DNA from: Buxus sempervirens
Lineage: Eukaryota; Streptophyta; Magnoliopsida; Buxales; Buxaceae
Reading direction: 5' to 3'
Length of the DNA: 64,000 nt
Assembly: GCA_947561395.2 (NCBI GenBank)
Contig: OX387192.1
Span: 33,129,520 to 33,193,519 of the forward strand
Shown: positions 27,619 to 39,162 of the stretch, one piece after another
Layout of the letters: every line of letters starts with the position of its first letter
How positions within the stretch are numbered: the first letter of the stretch is position 1
Program-made: the position numbers and the translations under genes
Notes under the pieces: model-generated
The model's input: only the letters and a program-made list of their open reading frames with translations
Told to the model about the DNA's origin: nothing
Database searches by the model: none

Positions 27619-29394
27619 TACTTCAGCTTAAAAGGTCGGTCTGTTTCCTGAATAATTCCTGGAGAATGCAAGCATATTGCTGTTAATGTATTTATCTTGC
27701 CCCTATTAATTTATAGATAATAGTCAAAAGTACTTATATCTGTTGCCGATTCGCATAAAAATATCAAAGATTAGTCTGTAGCCAATCCAACCCTCCCGAG
27801 ACCTTGCTTCATATGGGTTATGATTCCTTTATTTTGTCAAAAACGTCTTTTCTGGTTTTAGGTTGAACATAGACCTTATTCTCATGGTCTCTGTTGCAAC
27901 GGAATTTGTATGAGTTATAGGGTGGGATTATCTTGGTTGTGGTTTCAAGGATTATCTTGGTTAATATGTGTAAAATATCTATGAGATTAAATTAGTATTT
28001 TTGTGTTATTAAAATTGTGTGTCATGGCTTAGTTTTCCTTTTCTGGCCTTTTGAATTATAGGCTCTAACTCACGGACTTTAGACTATGTATGACCCAATG
28101 AACAGTCAGTGTGTTGACCTAATTCAAGTCGAATACCTCTAAAATTTAGTGAACCTGAGACAACCCTGAACCTACATCAAAATTTCCAAGCCTAGAATCA
28201 TGGGATTTGAGCCTCTTAAGGTTAGGTCTTGCATCATTTTCCATAAGCCTCTCTTTAGCATGATTTCACGACTTGAGCCTCAAGACAACGTTTAAGGCAT
28301 TGATCAGAATATTTGAACCAAAATTATTGTGTGTGTGTGTGTGTGGAAACTGCAGGAGTTAATGAACGAAGTATAGTATTTTGCTGTTTCCATATTGCTC
28401 CAATATGCTTTGACCAATATTCATTTGATTGTTCATCTGATAATTTGCTTCCAACTCCTCCATATAAAGAAAAGTTAAACTGTTTGGTGGACGGTAAAGG
28501 ATTCTCATGAGTCATGACAGTGGACAACATATGGTTAATGGGACAACCCAGTCATTACAGGTCCCAGTTGAACATCTGCACAGGAATGCTATGCAGTAGG
28601 TTTGTTTAATTATCTGTTCCATACGCTTTGTTCTGTTTACTATCCTTTGTCCCTAAAGAAGTTAGCGTAGCATACAAGAACCTCAAATCCAATCTGGATG
28701 ATCTATTTGGCATGTAAATCTATAATTAGTGAGGATAGGGAATATCTACCAAATATTGTGGGAGACTTTGATATTTTCAACAACTCCATTAGGTTTACAA
28801 GCAGGACGTGCTGTCTCTCTGCTTCAGGACCTCTGCTTTTCCAGAAGCAAACATGATGGTTGTATTACTAGGATGAACATGAAAACCCTGCAAAAGTTGT
28901 AGGTATCTTTATGAAATCTGTTTTGTGTGACTTGTAGTAACATGTGTTCCTGATTCAGGCCACATTCCTTCGGCAAGGTACATTCCGGATGCTAAAAGAT
29001 GGAGGGAACCCTTTGTGACCAAGATATGTACTTGTACAGTAATGGAACTTGCTCAGAGATTCTCCAGAAGCTGCTGTTTTTCTGTCGAGGGAGACCATCC
29101 GCTTGCGAGTACTCATAAATTACACATCAATCAAGCCGGCCGATAGTGAGAAAATTCTGCGAAGAATGAATTTTTTTTTTTTAAATATATCATATATATA
29201 TCCGAAACATTATTCTGATTGCATGCAGTCTCCTGCATAGAATGTGGGGCGGCGGTACTTCAGGAATCTTAATATTTGTAACTAACAGGTATTTTCCCTT
29301 GATTGTCTTGGTAGTAAAATAATGGTTTTAGTTTCATGTATTATTTTGAATAAATGGTTCGTAACTATCTTAGGCATTCTGAGTGCTTTCATTG
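27619..29394. other. GR 3' region and intergenic; no gene supported
   Basis: The GR 3' UTR probably extends to about 27960. A (GT)n microsatellite of about 17 bases lies at 28329-28345. I see only short frames and nothing recognisable in the rest. Confidence 0.4.
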
Positions 29395-29402
29395 GTGGTA
29401 TT

Positions 29403-29946
29403 TAGGGGTAGCAATCGGTCAAATATGGTACGGATCTGCTAAGATCTGAATCCGATCCAAAAAAAATTTACCGATATCCGATGGATCTTTAATACTTAAA
29501 TCCGAATTCGAAATTCAATGAATATCCGAAATCCGAATTCGATCCGATATCCGATCCTAAATCTGAATTCAAAACTGAAATCCAAATTCGATCAAAAATC
29601 CGAATTCGAGCGTGTTTGAACCTGAAACTTTAAAAAACAATTTTAACAATTAAAGTAAATTTAACTATAAATTTTAACACAAATCCAAGTGTCTAATGAT
29701 CAAATGATGATTTAACCCTTTTAACTTATGGTTGAACCATGGTTTGGGCTAAGTTTATATATACTATAAGTATATTTTCGGTTCGAATCTTTTTCGGATC
29801 AGATACATGTATATCAGAATCCGAATCCAAATTTTTTCAGATCTGAAATTCGAGATCCGTATTCGAACCGTGGATTTAAATCCTATATCCGAATTCGGTA
29901 ATTTCGGATTGGATTCGGATATATATCCGACCCATTGTCAGCCCTA
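29403..29946. mobile_element. hAT-type non-autonomous element, TAGGG family
   Basis: This 544-bp element is flanked by a perfect 8-bp duplication GTGGTATT (29395-29402 and 29947-29954). The left end is TAGGGGTAGCAATCGGTC; the right end reversed is TAGGGCTGACAATGGGTCGG. The interior has dozens of CCGAAT/ATCCGA motifs and no coding frame. The ends match the copy at 55216 and the right end of the outer element at 8429. Confidence 0.88.
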
Positions 29947-29954
29947 GTGGTATT

Positions 29955-31005
29955 ATGTAGTTTATGTGAAGCTATTTCTTCTTGATTATTCAAGTCTGAA
30001 TTAAAACAACTGGGACCATCAGTTGTGGTTTCTAACTGAGTTCGAAAGAACATTTGAAAAAACTAATTACTCATTTGTTTTGTATTGGACGGCCCTATAA
30101 AATTCCGGTTCAAGAACATAAAACCTTACTGTCGTTGTGACCCATAGGAGATGGAAAAGATCAGATCCTTTGGTGTAAAAATTTCCAGAGGTATGCACTA
30201 AATGGTTAAAGTAGATATTTGTGTGATAAGATCATATCATAAGCCAGTTTTCACCAAAATGGGGTAGGTGATACGAATCTTGAATCTTGTCTCTGATCCC
30301 AAACGAAAAGGACTGTAGTAGCTTAGGGTTTCCTTCTTGGCTGTCTTTATGGCTCAAATTCTTTTTCCTCCTTTTTTTATCCCAAAAAGCTCTTTCCATC
30401 CATATCCGACGTTATGATATATTTATATTTAAATCTTCTTTTTTTTTTTTAATATTTTTATCTATATCTCTTTATTAACTTTAGTTATTTATTTTTATTA
30501 AATAACTAAAATAACTTTCTATGATACCCTACCCCAAGTAACTGATATCAATTTACCCACTTTTTCTCAATTCCAATCTTTCAACAAACCAAAATATCAA
30601 ACTTATAAGTGTGTTTATTTTCTTTTAACAATATCTTTGAAAAAGAACATTTTAGTCATTTCAAGAAAATAAATACAAATTTATTAAAGGCCCGAAAAAA
30701 AAAATTTGTTACGGTCCTAGGCGAAAGATGTCATGCACAAATCTGACTCACTCAAATAGATCCTAAACAGATAGATACTGTAATCAAAACGGGAACGAAT
30801 TCATTGTAGCACCTCTCTCTCTCTCTCACTCTCTCAATTCAAAATTTTTCAAGATGAATCAAGCGAAACATGCGGAGAACATTTCCCTGGAAACTATGAT
30901 AAAATGTTACAAAGGACGCACTGTTAGCATACAACCAAGCAGAATATAAATCTACAAGTACCTCTTCAACCTCCAAGAAAAATTCCACCTCTACACAGCC
31001 TTCTG
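29955..31005. other. Intergenic, AT-rich, with CT microsatellite
   Basis: There is no convincing gene. A CTCTCTCT tract lies near 30815. About 30880-31005 is the likely 3' UTR of the minus-strand SEC23 gene. Confidence 0.4.
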
Positions 31006-33939
31006 TCATCCCTGTACAGCCAAGGCCTGCAAATGATCTATAAAAACTTGTAAGCTGATATCATCTGTAAATATGATATCGGATACATCTTTATACTTTG
31101 TATTCTGAGTAACAGATGGGTTCAATTTGGCAAGCAGAACTCTTGCCTGACTACTGTGTTGGTCACATTTTATAAGCTTGGGAACCGGTATCCTTTCAGC
31201 TACCAGCTGTTCTGCATCAAGCTCTGGAGCTTCCAAAAGCTTTCTCAAGCTCTCATGGTTTGGATCCCGATCATAACCCAGCTTCTTCCAGTGAGCAATC
31301 TTGGACCCATAGTGAATGACCACATGGAAGTAGGAATCAAAAAGCAAAATAACATCTGAGGAGATGGAGCTAACATCCAGGAGCACTGGAACTGGAGGTC
31401 CATCAAAGGAGTATTGGAAGAGAGTAGGCTGGATCATGACCAGGGAGCTCACCACCCCTTCCCGGTTGAGCATAAGCCGGAAGAACGCAGTTTCATCTGG
31501 ACTGCTGTTAAAGACATCAATGAATTGTGACCTCCTTAAGTAGTACATGAACTGTGGATAAAGGGAGAAATTGGATGCTAGATGAAATGAAGATGGATCT
31601 TCCTGTACATAGTCCCCAAATTTGGAAGCAAAACTTATTAGCATCTTATCCAACCATCTGATAACATCACGAGCAAAACACCGCTTGGCTCGATGGATGG
31701 CAAGTCTGGCCACGACAGAAGCAGCAGCTTCTTGATCAAAACCAGCAGCAATTTCTGGAGAGCGATTTCCAACCCATCTTCTAGCTGCAGTTGTCACCCT
31801 TTGTCGGATTCCCATGTTTCCATGCCGGTATCGAGTTATGAACTGTATGAAGAATGCAGAGCCCGATTGGATTTTCTGCACATCACCCACTTCAAAGAAG
31901 AAAGCAATACAAGTCTTGCTAGTGAGTGTCCCCATCTTCCATATACTGGTACCACCCTGACCAATCGAATTATCACTTACTGAATTGTTCTTTCTTCCAA
32001 GAGATCTGCAAGGACCAAGAGCCCCACATATCTTTACCTCCGATGTTGTCACTATCTCAATAGTTGCATCAAAGAACATTTTTAGGTTCCCTTCTTCATC
32101 ACGGCTGAAAAGGTATCGCATGCATTTTCTGAACTGATCCGACTCAAATGAATCACCTAACATCATGAAGCCGCCAGAGCCCTCAACAGCAGTTTTTAGC
32201 TCCGCCACTCCAACTTGATCAAGCGAACAAGCAAACAAATCGAGGACAACAGATGCATCACATAATCTCTGTGATAATTGCTTGTAGAAGTTGCAAGACT
32301 TTGTATAGTAAGGAGCATGACCATTTATAAGATCTCGATGTGTCCGAATGGCATTACCAAGATCAGAATCTACGACAATCCCCGGGCCAAAAGTTGCAGG
32401 ACCTGATGTAAAAAGCATGGCACGGCAACCTGTGTTCACTAAGCATCCTTCTAGAAGTCCTACTGCAGATGATATTGCAGCTCCAGTGGACCTTTGAGGG
32501 CGATGGCCATGCATTGGGCGGACTGAAGAATGAATTTCTTCAATTGCTGCAGTAATGTTGAACTCACATTCTGATACTGGAAGAAGGAAACCTTGCTTTG
32601 GGATAGCAGATGTCTTCCCAAATTGCTGCTGCTTAGGGCGATGAATGCCCAAAAAATTCTGGACCTGAACATGCAAAGTGTTAAAGATCACTGTTTGTCA
32701 AAAGATTTAGCAAATTATCAGTTAAGAAATTATTTTAAACTATAAAAATAACCAAGGATTCATGATGCAATGCATTAATGAACTTGCTGCTTTTGGTGAT
32801 ATAAAGAGAGAATCTTCTCTAATTCATTTTATCTTCTGCTAGAAAGAGAGAGGAAATAATCATCAATTTGAAGACAATAATGAACACCACACACACATTT
32901 CCCTTGGAGGTAATAGTGAACGCCATCTTCAAATCATCCCAATTAATATAAAGAAGATCAATGTTAAAGATGAGAAAAATGGTGACAGGAATCATGAGGC
33001 AAATCAATTCCATAGCTTACTTCTGACCATCAACAAACATGATTTGCTGCTGAAAAAGAAAGTTACTGAGCTTGAATAATTAATGGAGAATCTCAAATTG
33101 CAATCAAGTAAACTACAACAAAAGTTGCATTCCCATTCAACCTTTTAAGGACAGAAAATTACAAGCATTGGATATTAAGATCACAAAAGAAACCATGTGA
33201 GAGATCCTGCAGTTGGTACCTGATCTGATGAGAGCTCTCGCTCACCAAGGAACATAACAGCCCTTGAACAGTCGGTGAAACCGAGGTCATGAACAAAAAC
33301 CATGGAATCGAATGTAACCAGCCCAACCAGGGCATTCTCCGGTAACTGCGCTATAACAAGTAATAACTCGTTTTTTAGCGCTCGAAGCTCCTCGTCCGGC
33401 GAGCAAGTGTCCACAATAAACACAAAGGCCGGCCCAGGCAACCGAGAATCCATTGCAGACAATGAAGCTGAAGAGAATGGAGAAGCCAAGGAAGATGACG
33501 AGCTTACAGACGACAATGATGATGAGGAAAACCTATTTGCACCCCAGTTTGCGTTTATGTTCGCATTTGATGAAGTGGGCATTGGACTTCTCCGTCCTTG
33601 ATGGTATTCGACTGTGCTGTAAGTCGGGAAAAGCTCAGCAGGAAGATTGTTCTCTCCGATTCCAGTATACGAACGGGGAAATGTGTTCTTCTGATAACAG
33701 AAGGGACAAACCCAGATCCGAGTCTGGTAATCGACGCGCGCGTAAGGGTTCAAGACGGCGCCACAACGATTGCATATCAAAGGATCGTAAGGGAGCAAAG
33801 GAAGCTCGGTGAATTGCATTAATGGAGTACACATAACGCTCAAAGGAATTACCAGAGCCGAAGCTTCGGCTTTCGAAGCCGGCCATGAATTCCAAGACCA
33901 TCGAAGGCCTTCGATAGCCTCCAATTCGACGAAATCCAT
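31006..33939 (-). CDS. COPII coat GTPase-activating protein SEC23
   Basis: Sec23 pairs with Sec24 in the inner COPII coat and stimulates GTP hydrolysis by Sar1 at ER exit sites. Two exons on the minus strand: 33220-33939 (240 codons) and 31006-32664, joined in phase 0 across a 555-bp intron, giving 792 residues from the ATG at 33939. The zinc ribbon is CNRC (C56, C59) and CPFC (C78, C81). It is preceded by the usual N-terminal [21 protein letters not shown] Ser-rich low-complexity insert (roughly 135-165) precedes the trunk domain ([27 protein letters not shown]). The second exon holds the rest of the trunk, beta-barrel, helical domain ([23 protein letters not shown]) and gelsolin-like domain ([20 protein letters not shown]), and ends LQALAVQG. 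Length and domain order are normal. Confidence 0.96.
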
Positions 33940-34235
33940 TGAGGCCGATCCGAAGATGGGATTTTTATTTTTCCTTCTTTAAAGGAATTTCATAGAATTG
34001 CAGGGAGAAGGAAACCCTAACCCCGAGAAAAAGATGGAATTGATGGATTTTTTATTAAGATGAAGAATCGAGCTTTTGGTATGAAAAGCAAAATATGATA
34101 AGAGACAGTAACCGAGATGAACAAGTAACGATGACAATAAAAATCCCAGAGACCGAGAGGTAAATCCATGCAGTGTTTCGAGATCTCGAACCATCCCTCT
34201 TCTGTAAAGATTACAGAAAGGTAAAGAAAACGAAA

Positions 34236-34248
34236 AACCCTAACCCTA
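34236..34248 (+). promoter_or_regulatory. Telo-box-like AACCCTAACCCTA upstream of SEC23
   Basis: This is a short telomere-like motif in the 5' flank of the minus-strand SEC23 gene, about 300 bp from its start codon. Telo-boxes (AAACCCTA) are common near transcription starts of plant housekeeping genes. Its use here is inference. Confidence 0.4.
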
Positions 34249-34299
34249 GTTGGGGTTTTGAATGATCGTTTTCTCTTGCTCCTGTTTGAATTTTGTCTT

Positions 34300-34545
34300 A
34301 ACGGATGGATTCACGTCGGAATTCTGTGAAGTTGGTTAAACTGTCCACTTTAAAGTGCTACAATTGTGATTCTTTGCAAGTAAAATATCACTTCTCTGTG
34401 TCTTTTGAACATTTTTTCTTACGGAACTCTCTCATTCCTAGGATTTTTGTTTTGGTCATAATTTCAGGGTTGGAGTTGCACAATACATGAAAACTGAGTG
34501 GAGGGTTGCAATCTTTAATGTGGTTCTATTTGTTGTTTTGGTAAG
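34300..34545 (+). pseudogene. Tetraspanin-10 C-terminal exons, frameshifted fragment
   Basis: Read on the plus strand, 34340-34380 encodes TLKCYNCDS. After an intron-like gap, 34470-34540 encodes VGVAQYMKTEWRVAIFNVVL then FVVL, followed by a GTAAGC donor. This matches the end of the large extracellular loop and the fourth membrane helix of tetraspanin-10-type proteins. Relative to the family (CDSCKAGVAQ) there is an extra T before the first donor, so the two exons no longer join in frame. The other loop exons are absent here. The matching N-terminal exons are on the minus strand at 42215-39986. Confidence 0.72.
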
Positions 34546-36660
34546 CCTTGTCTTCTCACCAGTTTAGCAATTACGTACACTAGTTTTTTTCCCCTTTTCA
34601 TGAGAGAACTTCAAACACTTAAAAAATGACTGACTGCTCACGTATGAACTTCGAGCTTAAACACTCAATACACAGACAAAAAATGCAGGTAGGAAAATGC
34701 ATATATAACCCAGTTTTATGATATTCAGTGAAGAAACAAAACATAGAGTAGACTTCTTGGTTGACGAGTGAGCTGATATGGTTCTTTTTTTTTTTTTCAA
34801 GTAATCTGTCGTGATTATCATTCGTTGAATATTCTGATAGACCATGCAGCTAGTTTTTCCCGCTCTGCAAGCACCCGGTTTTACTCCAATTAAACAACAG
34901 AAATGCAGCTCCGTCTTTTATTACGATTTCAATTATCATCAACTGAACCATTGTCACAAAGCTTTTGGGGTGCTAAGATCAATTCGTGCTCCAAATTGGT
35001 CAATGTTTGTAGAAGCCTGTTCCTTTATAGTTCTAAGAACCGAAGCCTGCAACAAAATAAATGAAAAAAAGATTAACAGATGAGTTCTGCGGCTCCTACT
35101 TTTGAACAAGAGTTGTCTAAAAATGGACCATGGAATATAATTACATTTGGAATTTTAACTTGAGTTAGCTCAGAAGTCTATCATGCATTAGGTATCAACA
35201 GGCTCAAATGCCTGTTACCCATGTGAATGAAGTTTGCGGGTTTTCTTTTCAAATATGCATCTAGGCGGTCCATAGAAATTTATTCCTTTTTTTTCTTTAT
35301 TTCCACCCGTCAGCACTATGAAACCATCAGGGTGAAAGGGAGATAATTAAAGAGTTCCTACTAACCAATGTATACCAATAAAAAAGGTGTACAAGAAAAA
35401 TTAACCTGTACACAATAAAGTCAGGCCACCATTTAGGGATCAGAATGAATGTAGAGGGATTACTAGTCACAAAATTGGAAATGGGATGTAAGACAGGTTT
35501 TAGGAATAGCCCCAACAATCAAATAACCAAAGAGCCGAACTGGTTTAGTCAGGAGCAAGAAACACCTAAAACAGATTATGTGATTTTCAAGTACAGGTTA
35601 AAAGCATTAAATGAAAAATGTCAAGGGTATGTATGGAAATTCCTTCAATCTTTGATGTTGGATATGTTGCTTTTAGTGATTCAAAATGTCTACCTGAGAA
35701 CCAGCATTTGCCCGAGCTGCTTGGATGATTCCAAAGTTGAATGGCAATGGAATTGCTTCATATGTGAAGCGGATGACTTGTAAACAATTCTGTCAGGGCT
35801 GAGGTCTTGAGAAAGAGTTCTTTTCTGCCATTTCATGAGGTGACCATGTTCAAAAAAACCAACCCATGAACCGTGGCATAAATGGTATCAGGCAATCAGC
35901 CACGAATGACGTAGCTCTTGATCAGCGTTTGTTTGGAATCTGTCTTCAAACCATGGTCATTCAGAAAATATCATGAGTGATGAATTGGTCTCTGTAAACG
36001 TTATATAGTAAACAAAGCTCGATCCAGGAGGTGATGATGCTCCAGCTTATCTTTGTCCAAATCGCTCCTCCACGCAATTGATTTCTACTGTGAAAACCCG
36101 CCTCGGTCACAACTCAAAACACTACGATGGTTGGACGAGATTCGCATCCTCGTGCTTTATGATTTTGGAGATAATTAGACCCAACTCTGAAGGAGCCACG
36201 AGTTCAATCCTCTTTTCTCCTCAGAGTAATAAACCCTCTAGGTTTAAATATATTGAGCCAGCCTCGCCAAGATGTAAGATTTGAAGCTGCTTAGTGAAAG
36301 CTTGCTGAAATCTGCGCAATCCGATCTGTCACTACCTCCAGCCGCAGAACATGCGATTGGACGTGCTGGAACACCATTAACAGTGGAAGATTTTCCTTGT
36401 TAAATGGCATACTAACTGATCAAAACTTTTGATAAATTTCATTCAGCCCTAATATTCATCTTTGAACCATACAGCCTGAATTGAACACAGGGAGAAACTC
36501 AAGGCAGTAACACACACCATACTGGACTCCAGAACATTGCTTTGAAGTCGATTCCGAAAAAAAGGCAGAGACATCTCCATGGATCAAATTATCAGCCCTC
36601 ACGGTAGTGCAACCAGATCCTTGTGTAATGAAACACTTTCAACGAGAATTTCGCTTGATA
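34546..36660. other. Intergenic region with no recognised gene
   Basis: An open frame of 112 codons at 35445-35783 ends with ICPSCLDDSKVEWQWNCFIC, a CxxC...CxxC pattern, but I cannot place it in a family and see no supporting exon structure. The remainder looks non-coding. Confidence 0.3.
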
Positions 36661-36670
36661 AAAAAACTGA

Positions 36671-37430
36671 TTAGTCTTTACCCATCATAGCTTCCAATAT
36701 GACCTCAAATCCGTTACGCACAAACTTCATGATGAGATTGTCTTGGCTCTGTGGAAACATCACATCATTTCAAATTGAAGAGCTACTACGGCACCAGCAG
36801 TAATGTGTTAATCCCATTTAACATTTTGACATCCACCAGAAAGATTTTGGCTGCTGAAAAGATCTGCAGTGGCTGCTATAACAACAGGACCCAAAATAAT
36901 CCAAAATGCTGAAGATCGATGAAGAAATCAGGTCCAGTTCCAAAATCACCAATGAAGCTCAGAACAACTTCCTCGGCTTCCTGAAGAAGTAAATTGGCTT
37001 CTCAAGAAGGGAGACTTCTCTGGAGAGAACCACTTATCACTTGGTAAGATACATGCTGCCATATTGTCTCTTTTCTCTGCACTAAACAAGTCGCTAAAAA
37101 TCGTTGCTTCATATCTGTTTCAATTTTCATCGGATTGTCCAATAATGCAGATGATCACATCTTACAGTGATTGTTCATAACTACTTGCAAAAGAGGTCAC
37201 CTGTTTCTATCACTTGATTTCATTCACAGAAACAATGAGTTCTGGCATATGGTTGACACTTCTAAGTCCAAACTTGTGCATAATTCTACGTATTGTAGCG
37301 CTTTTCTCTATCCCCAGTAGCCTCAGAGAATTCCCATCTCTCTTTCTATTTATACTCCACAGCTTCAATCTCTTAGCCTCTTCAGAAAATTCAACATGGG
37401 TGTAAATTGTAACATCAACACAAAGAGCCC
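36671..37430 (-). other. Unrecognised coding-like segments on the minus strand
   Basis: 37210-37430 follows a GCAG acceptor and is open for 72 codons (ALCVDVTIYTHVEFSEEAKR, LKLWSINRKRDGNSLRLLGI, then HKFGLRSVNHMPELI) before a TGA. 36671-36748 follows a TTTCCACAG acceptor and reads SQDNLIMKFVRNGFEVILEA, then MMGKD and a TAA. Between them, near 36930-36990, the minus strand reads EAEEVVLSFIGDFGTGPDFF after a TTCTTCAG acceptor. Composition and acceptors look like real exons, but phases do not join into one protein. I do not recognise the family. They may be remnants or alternative 3' exons of a gene that also includes the segments at 39163-39542. Confidence 0.4.
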
Positions 37431-38695
37431 CTGCATTAATGAAAATCTGAATATAAGTCTAATTGGGAAGTCCACAAGTTTCAAAAACAAACCAGTAGAT
37501 TAACTTCATCATAACAAACACAAGATAATGGTCTGAGATTTCTAGGGCGAGAAAGTTTGCCCTCTGAGAACAGGAGTATATTCTCCTCTTTATATATGTT
37601 CATAATGTATTTCCTGCTTCTTCCTCATTATATGTCAGTATGTATCATGGATACGTTCCTCAAGACTGAATACCAAATGTACACCATAATGCTAGCATTT
37701 GAACCAAGTAACAATGACCCTTCATCAGAATATGTAGACTATTAACATCATGGTGCTGGAAACTTCTTTAATCCATACATAGGTAGGATTAAAGAAGTTT
37801 ATTCAGCTCCAGTAGATGCTGTGCAATTCAAATTGAAAATAATCTATAATTGAAATTAATATTAAAACAAGAACTGAAGTGAAAATTGAGCACAAGAATC
37901 AGGACACTTGGTTTAAAGTTTGAATTTTGTCTGAAGCATAAACAGTTGAACTCAATTAACAAATATATAAAACAACTGAAAAAGAAAAATCACATTGAAT
38001 CAAATTAAGAGCCTGAAATTTGCATAATTCAATGTATATACACGTCTTAGTATGCAAGTTATACTGCAAATAACTAAAAGAAAAGAGTATATAGGTGTTT
38101 CTGATCAATTTAATTGTACAACAGATTCTTTAGTAATATATTCGCACTTCATTATGCATACATGTGCCACAAATAAGAAAAGAACTCGAACATCCCAATT
38201 CCCAAGTAAGCTACTTATCCTTTACAATGATTTATTTCAACAGCTGTTCATTAATTTATTATCCCAAATAATGGAAGATCATTCCACTGACTCAACTGAC
38301 TTAAGAACTTGGTGAAGCTAGGTGGAATCTTTCTTGCTATTACTGCTAGCATGAAACTTCCCATTCATGAAGAAAACCCCATTGAATTGTTGCCCAATAT
38401 TTTGATGAATAATATTCTGCTTCAGCAAAGCATGTTTCAATATTTTGAAACATACTTTGCTGAAGCAGAATCCGATTCTCAATATTATGTGTCTGTGTAT
38501 ATTTATTTATTTATTTACTTATTTTGAGGGATTGGTGTTAAGAAAGACATTTGACAAGGAAAAGACAATAAAAAAATACCAGCAAATTTGTGCAGAATTA
38601 GTACACATGGCTTGACATTGCACATCTTGGTCATCCCTGAGCCCTTTAGCAAGAATTTTACGAAGCATGTCCATAGACTGATGGCACTGTCCATG

Positions 38696-38980
38696 TCATT
38701 TGGCAAGAATTTGAAGAAGTGTGTTCACAAGTTCTTGGCTCTGTCCATCGGTCGCAAGCAAGTCTATGATCAACGAAGTGGTGTATTCATTTGGAAAGAA
38801 ACCCCTATCAATCATTTCACGAAGGAATTGTGTTGCCTTATGGGTCTCATTATTCCAGTGAAAACCTTGAACCATGGTGTTAAAATGGCCACCATTTGGT
38901 GGGCAACTCCTTTCTTCCATTTCAGTTAATAAACCTTGAGCTTCTTGCAACATACCTTCTTTACAAAGGGCATTAAGCAT
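38696..38980 (-). pseudogene. Pentatricopeptide repeat protein, C-terminal fragment
   Basis: This 94-residue open frame has about two and a half PPR motifs: MLNALCKEGMLQEAQGLLTE, then SCPPNGGHFNTMVQGF and TQFLREMIDRGFFPNEYT. It ends like the last repeat of an organellar Rf-type P-class PPR. Such proteins are normally 400-700 residues and intronless; nothing upstream continues the array, so this is a fragment. Confidence 0.8.
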
Positions 38981-39162
38981 TAAAGTATAATCACTTTTTC
39001 CCTAGTGGTGTCAGAAAGTAAACTTTGATACCTTGGGTCTTGATTGAGAATATAATCACTTTTTCAAGTCAACATGCACTGAAAACTGTCATTGGGACTG
39101 GCTGAGGTTTGAAATATGATAACCTTGGGTGTGAAATTCCTTCAATCTTTAATATGAAGAAA

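Noticed and set aside
33302-33822. Plus-strand open frames of about 75-120 codons overlapping SEC23
   Set aside because: They are antisense shadows of the Ser-rich SEC23 exon 1.
35445-35783. 112-codon frame with CxxC pairs (ICPSCLDDSKVEW...FIC) as a zinc-ribbon gene
   Set aside because: No recognised family, no conserved start context and no exon structure; one pair of CxxC motifs is not enough.
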